Made by a program: the position numbers and the translations under genes
Assembly: GCA_034722035.1 (NCBI GenBank)
Contig: JAYENK010000011.1
Location: 1 to 22,655, forward strand
DNA: 22,655 bases
DNA from: JAYENK01 sp034722035
GTDB taxonomy: Bacteria > Patescibacteriota > Patescibacteriia > Patescibacteriales > UBA12075
Reading direction: 5' to 3'
Shown here: positions 22,401 through 22,655 of the stretch, one piece after another
Layout of the letters: every line of letters starts with the position of its first letter
Position numbering within the stretch: the first letter of the stretch is position 1
The notes under the pieces: generated by a model
Database searches by the model: none
What the model saw: only the letters and a program-made list of their open reading frames with translations
Told to the model about the DNA's origin: nothing

Positions 22401-22655
22401 TTTTAAACAAATTAATAGTTTTATATATAGCCCTTTTTACCAAATAATAAAATCCAGGAAATTTTTCTTTAATTCGTCTTAACCATTTTTGCCTATACCG
22501 CCATCTATGAATTGCACCGGGATTTATTACACTACCGCCATATTTTTTCCTTATCCTATTTTCCTCCTCCTTAAATTTACCTTTTTCTTTAACAGTTTTT
22601 GATTCTGACCAAATTCGAAAATACGCCAATTGATCAAGTATAAATTTTACCTTAC
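22393..22655 (-). CDS. C-terminal end of an unidentified protein, possibly glycosyltransferase
   Basis: The frame is open through the right edge with no start needed, so only the last 86 residues are seen. They are strongly basic (KEKGKFKEEENRIRKKYGG, HRWRYRQKWLRR) and end KTINLFKNG. The basic tail, the KYGG segment and the overlap with a GT2 gene are compatible with the C-terminus of another glycosyltransferase. No diagnostic motif is present, so that identity is a guess. Confidence 0.6.
   Translation of the reverse strand, partial: KVKFILDQLAYFRIWSESKTVKEKGKFKEEENRIRKKYGGSVINPGAIHRWRYRQKWLRRIKEKFPGFYYLVKRAIYKTINLFKNG

Overview
The window reads as a gene-dense, AT-rich stretch of a Candidate Phyla Radiation (Patescibacteria, Parcubacteria-like) chromosome. 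The evidence is indirect but consistent. All recognisable genes lie on the minus strand with tiny gaps or overlaps, Shine-Dalgarno sequences are mostly weak, and there are AT-rich heptanucleotide tandem repeats inside coding regions. The large secreted proteins carry GxAWSxxVGWIxF repeats, MopE-like motifs and Cys-rich modules that I associate with these bacteria. TGA is used as a stop codon (for example ligA and gpmI), so the UGA-glycine code of Gracilibacteria/Absconditabacteria is excluded. No taxon can be fixed from the window alone.

In transcription order (right to left) the layout is as follows. (1) 22655-21495: the 3' end of an unidentified gene, possibly glycosyltransferase-related, and a GT2 glycosyltransferase. 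(2) 21481-16939: a type IV pilus/pseudopilus block with prepilin peptidase PilD, a secreted 493-residue GW-repeat protein, then four minor pilin-like proteins in the classical H-I-J-K (FimT-PilV-PilW-PilX) order. (3) 16934-13086: NAD-dependent DNA ligase ligA, gatC and gatA, translationally coupled. (4) 13045-12183: a membrane-anchored DsbA-like thioredoxin-fold protein and tRNA-Ser(GGA). (5) 12085-8416: eno with a recognisable promoter, gpmI, and a short gpmI paralogue that has lost nearly all catalytic residues. (6) 8408-1: a surface-protein locus with a MopE-like Cys-rich protein, a 1240-residue TIGR03790-family protein with Ig/FN3/PKD-like domains, a small single-pass membrane protein, and an Ig-like repeat protein running off the left edge.

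The most striking feature is a perfect 987-bp direct repeat (825-1811 and 5202-6188). It gives two neighbouring surface proteins the same signal peptide and N-terminal module but entirely different C-terminal parts. This is either recent gene conversion/duplication with domain swapping or an assembly artefact. The blocks can be read together: PilD matures the minor pilins, the DsbA-like protein could oxidise the many cysteines of the secreted proteins, and the GW-repeat protein is a candidate pilus-tip adhesin. These functional links are inferences from gene order and composition.
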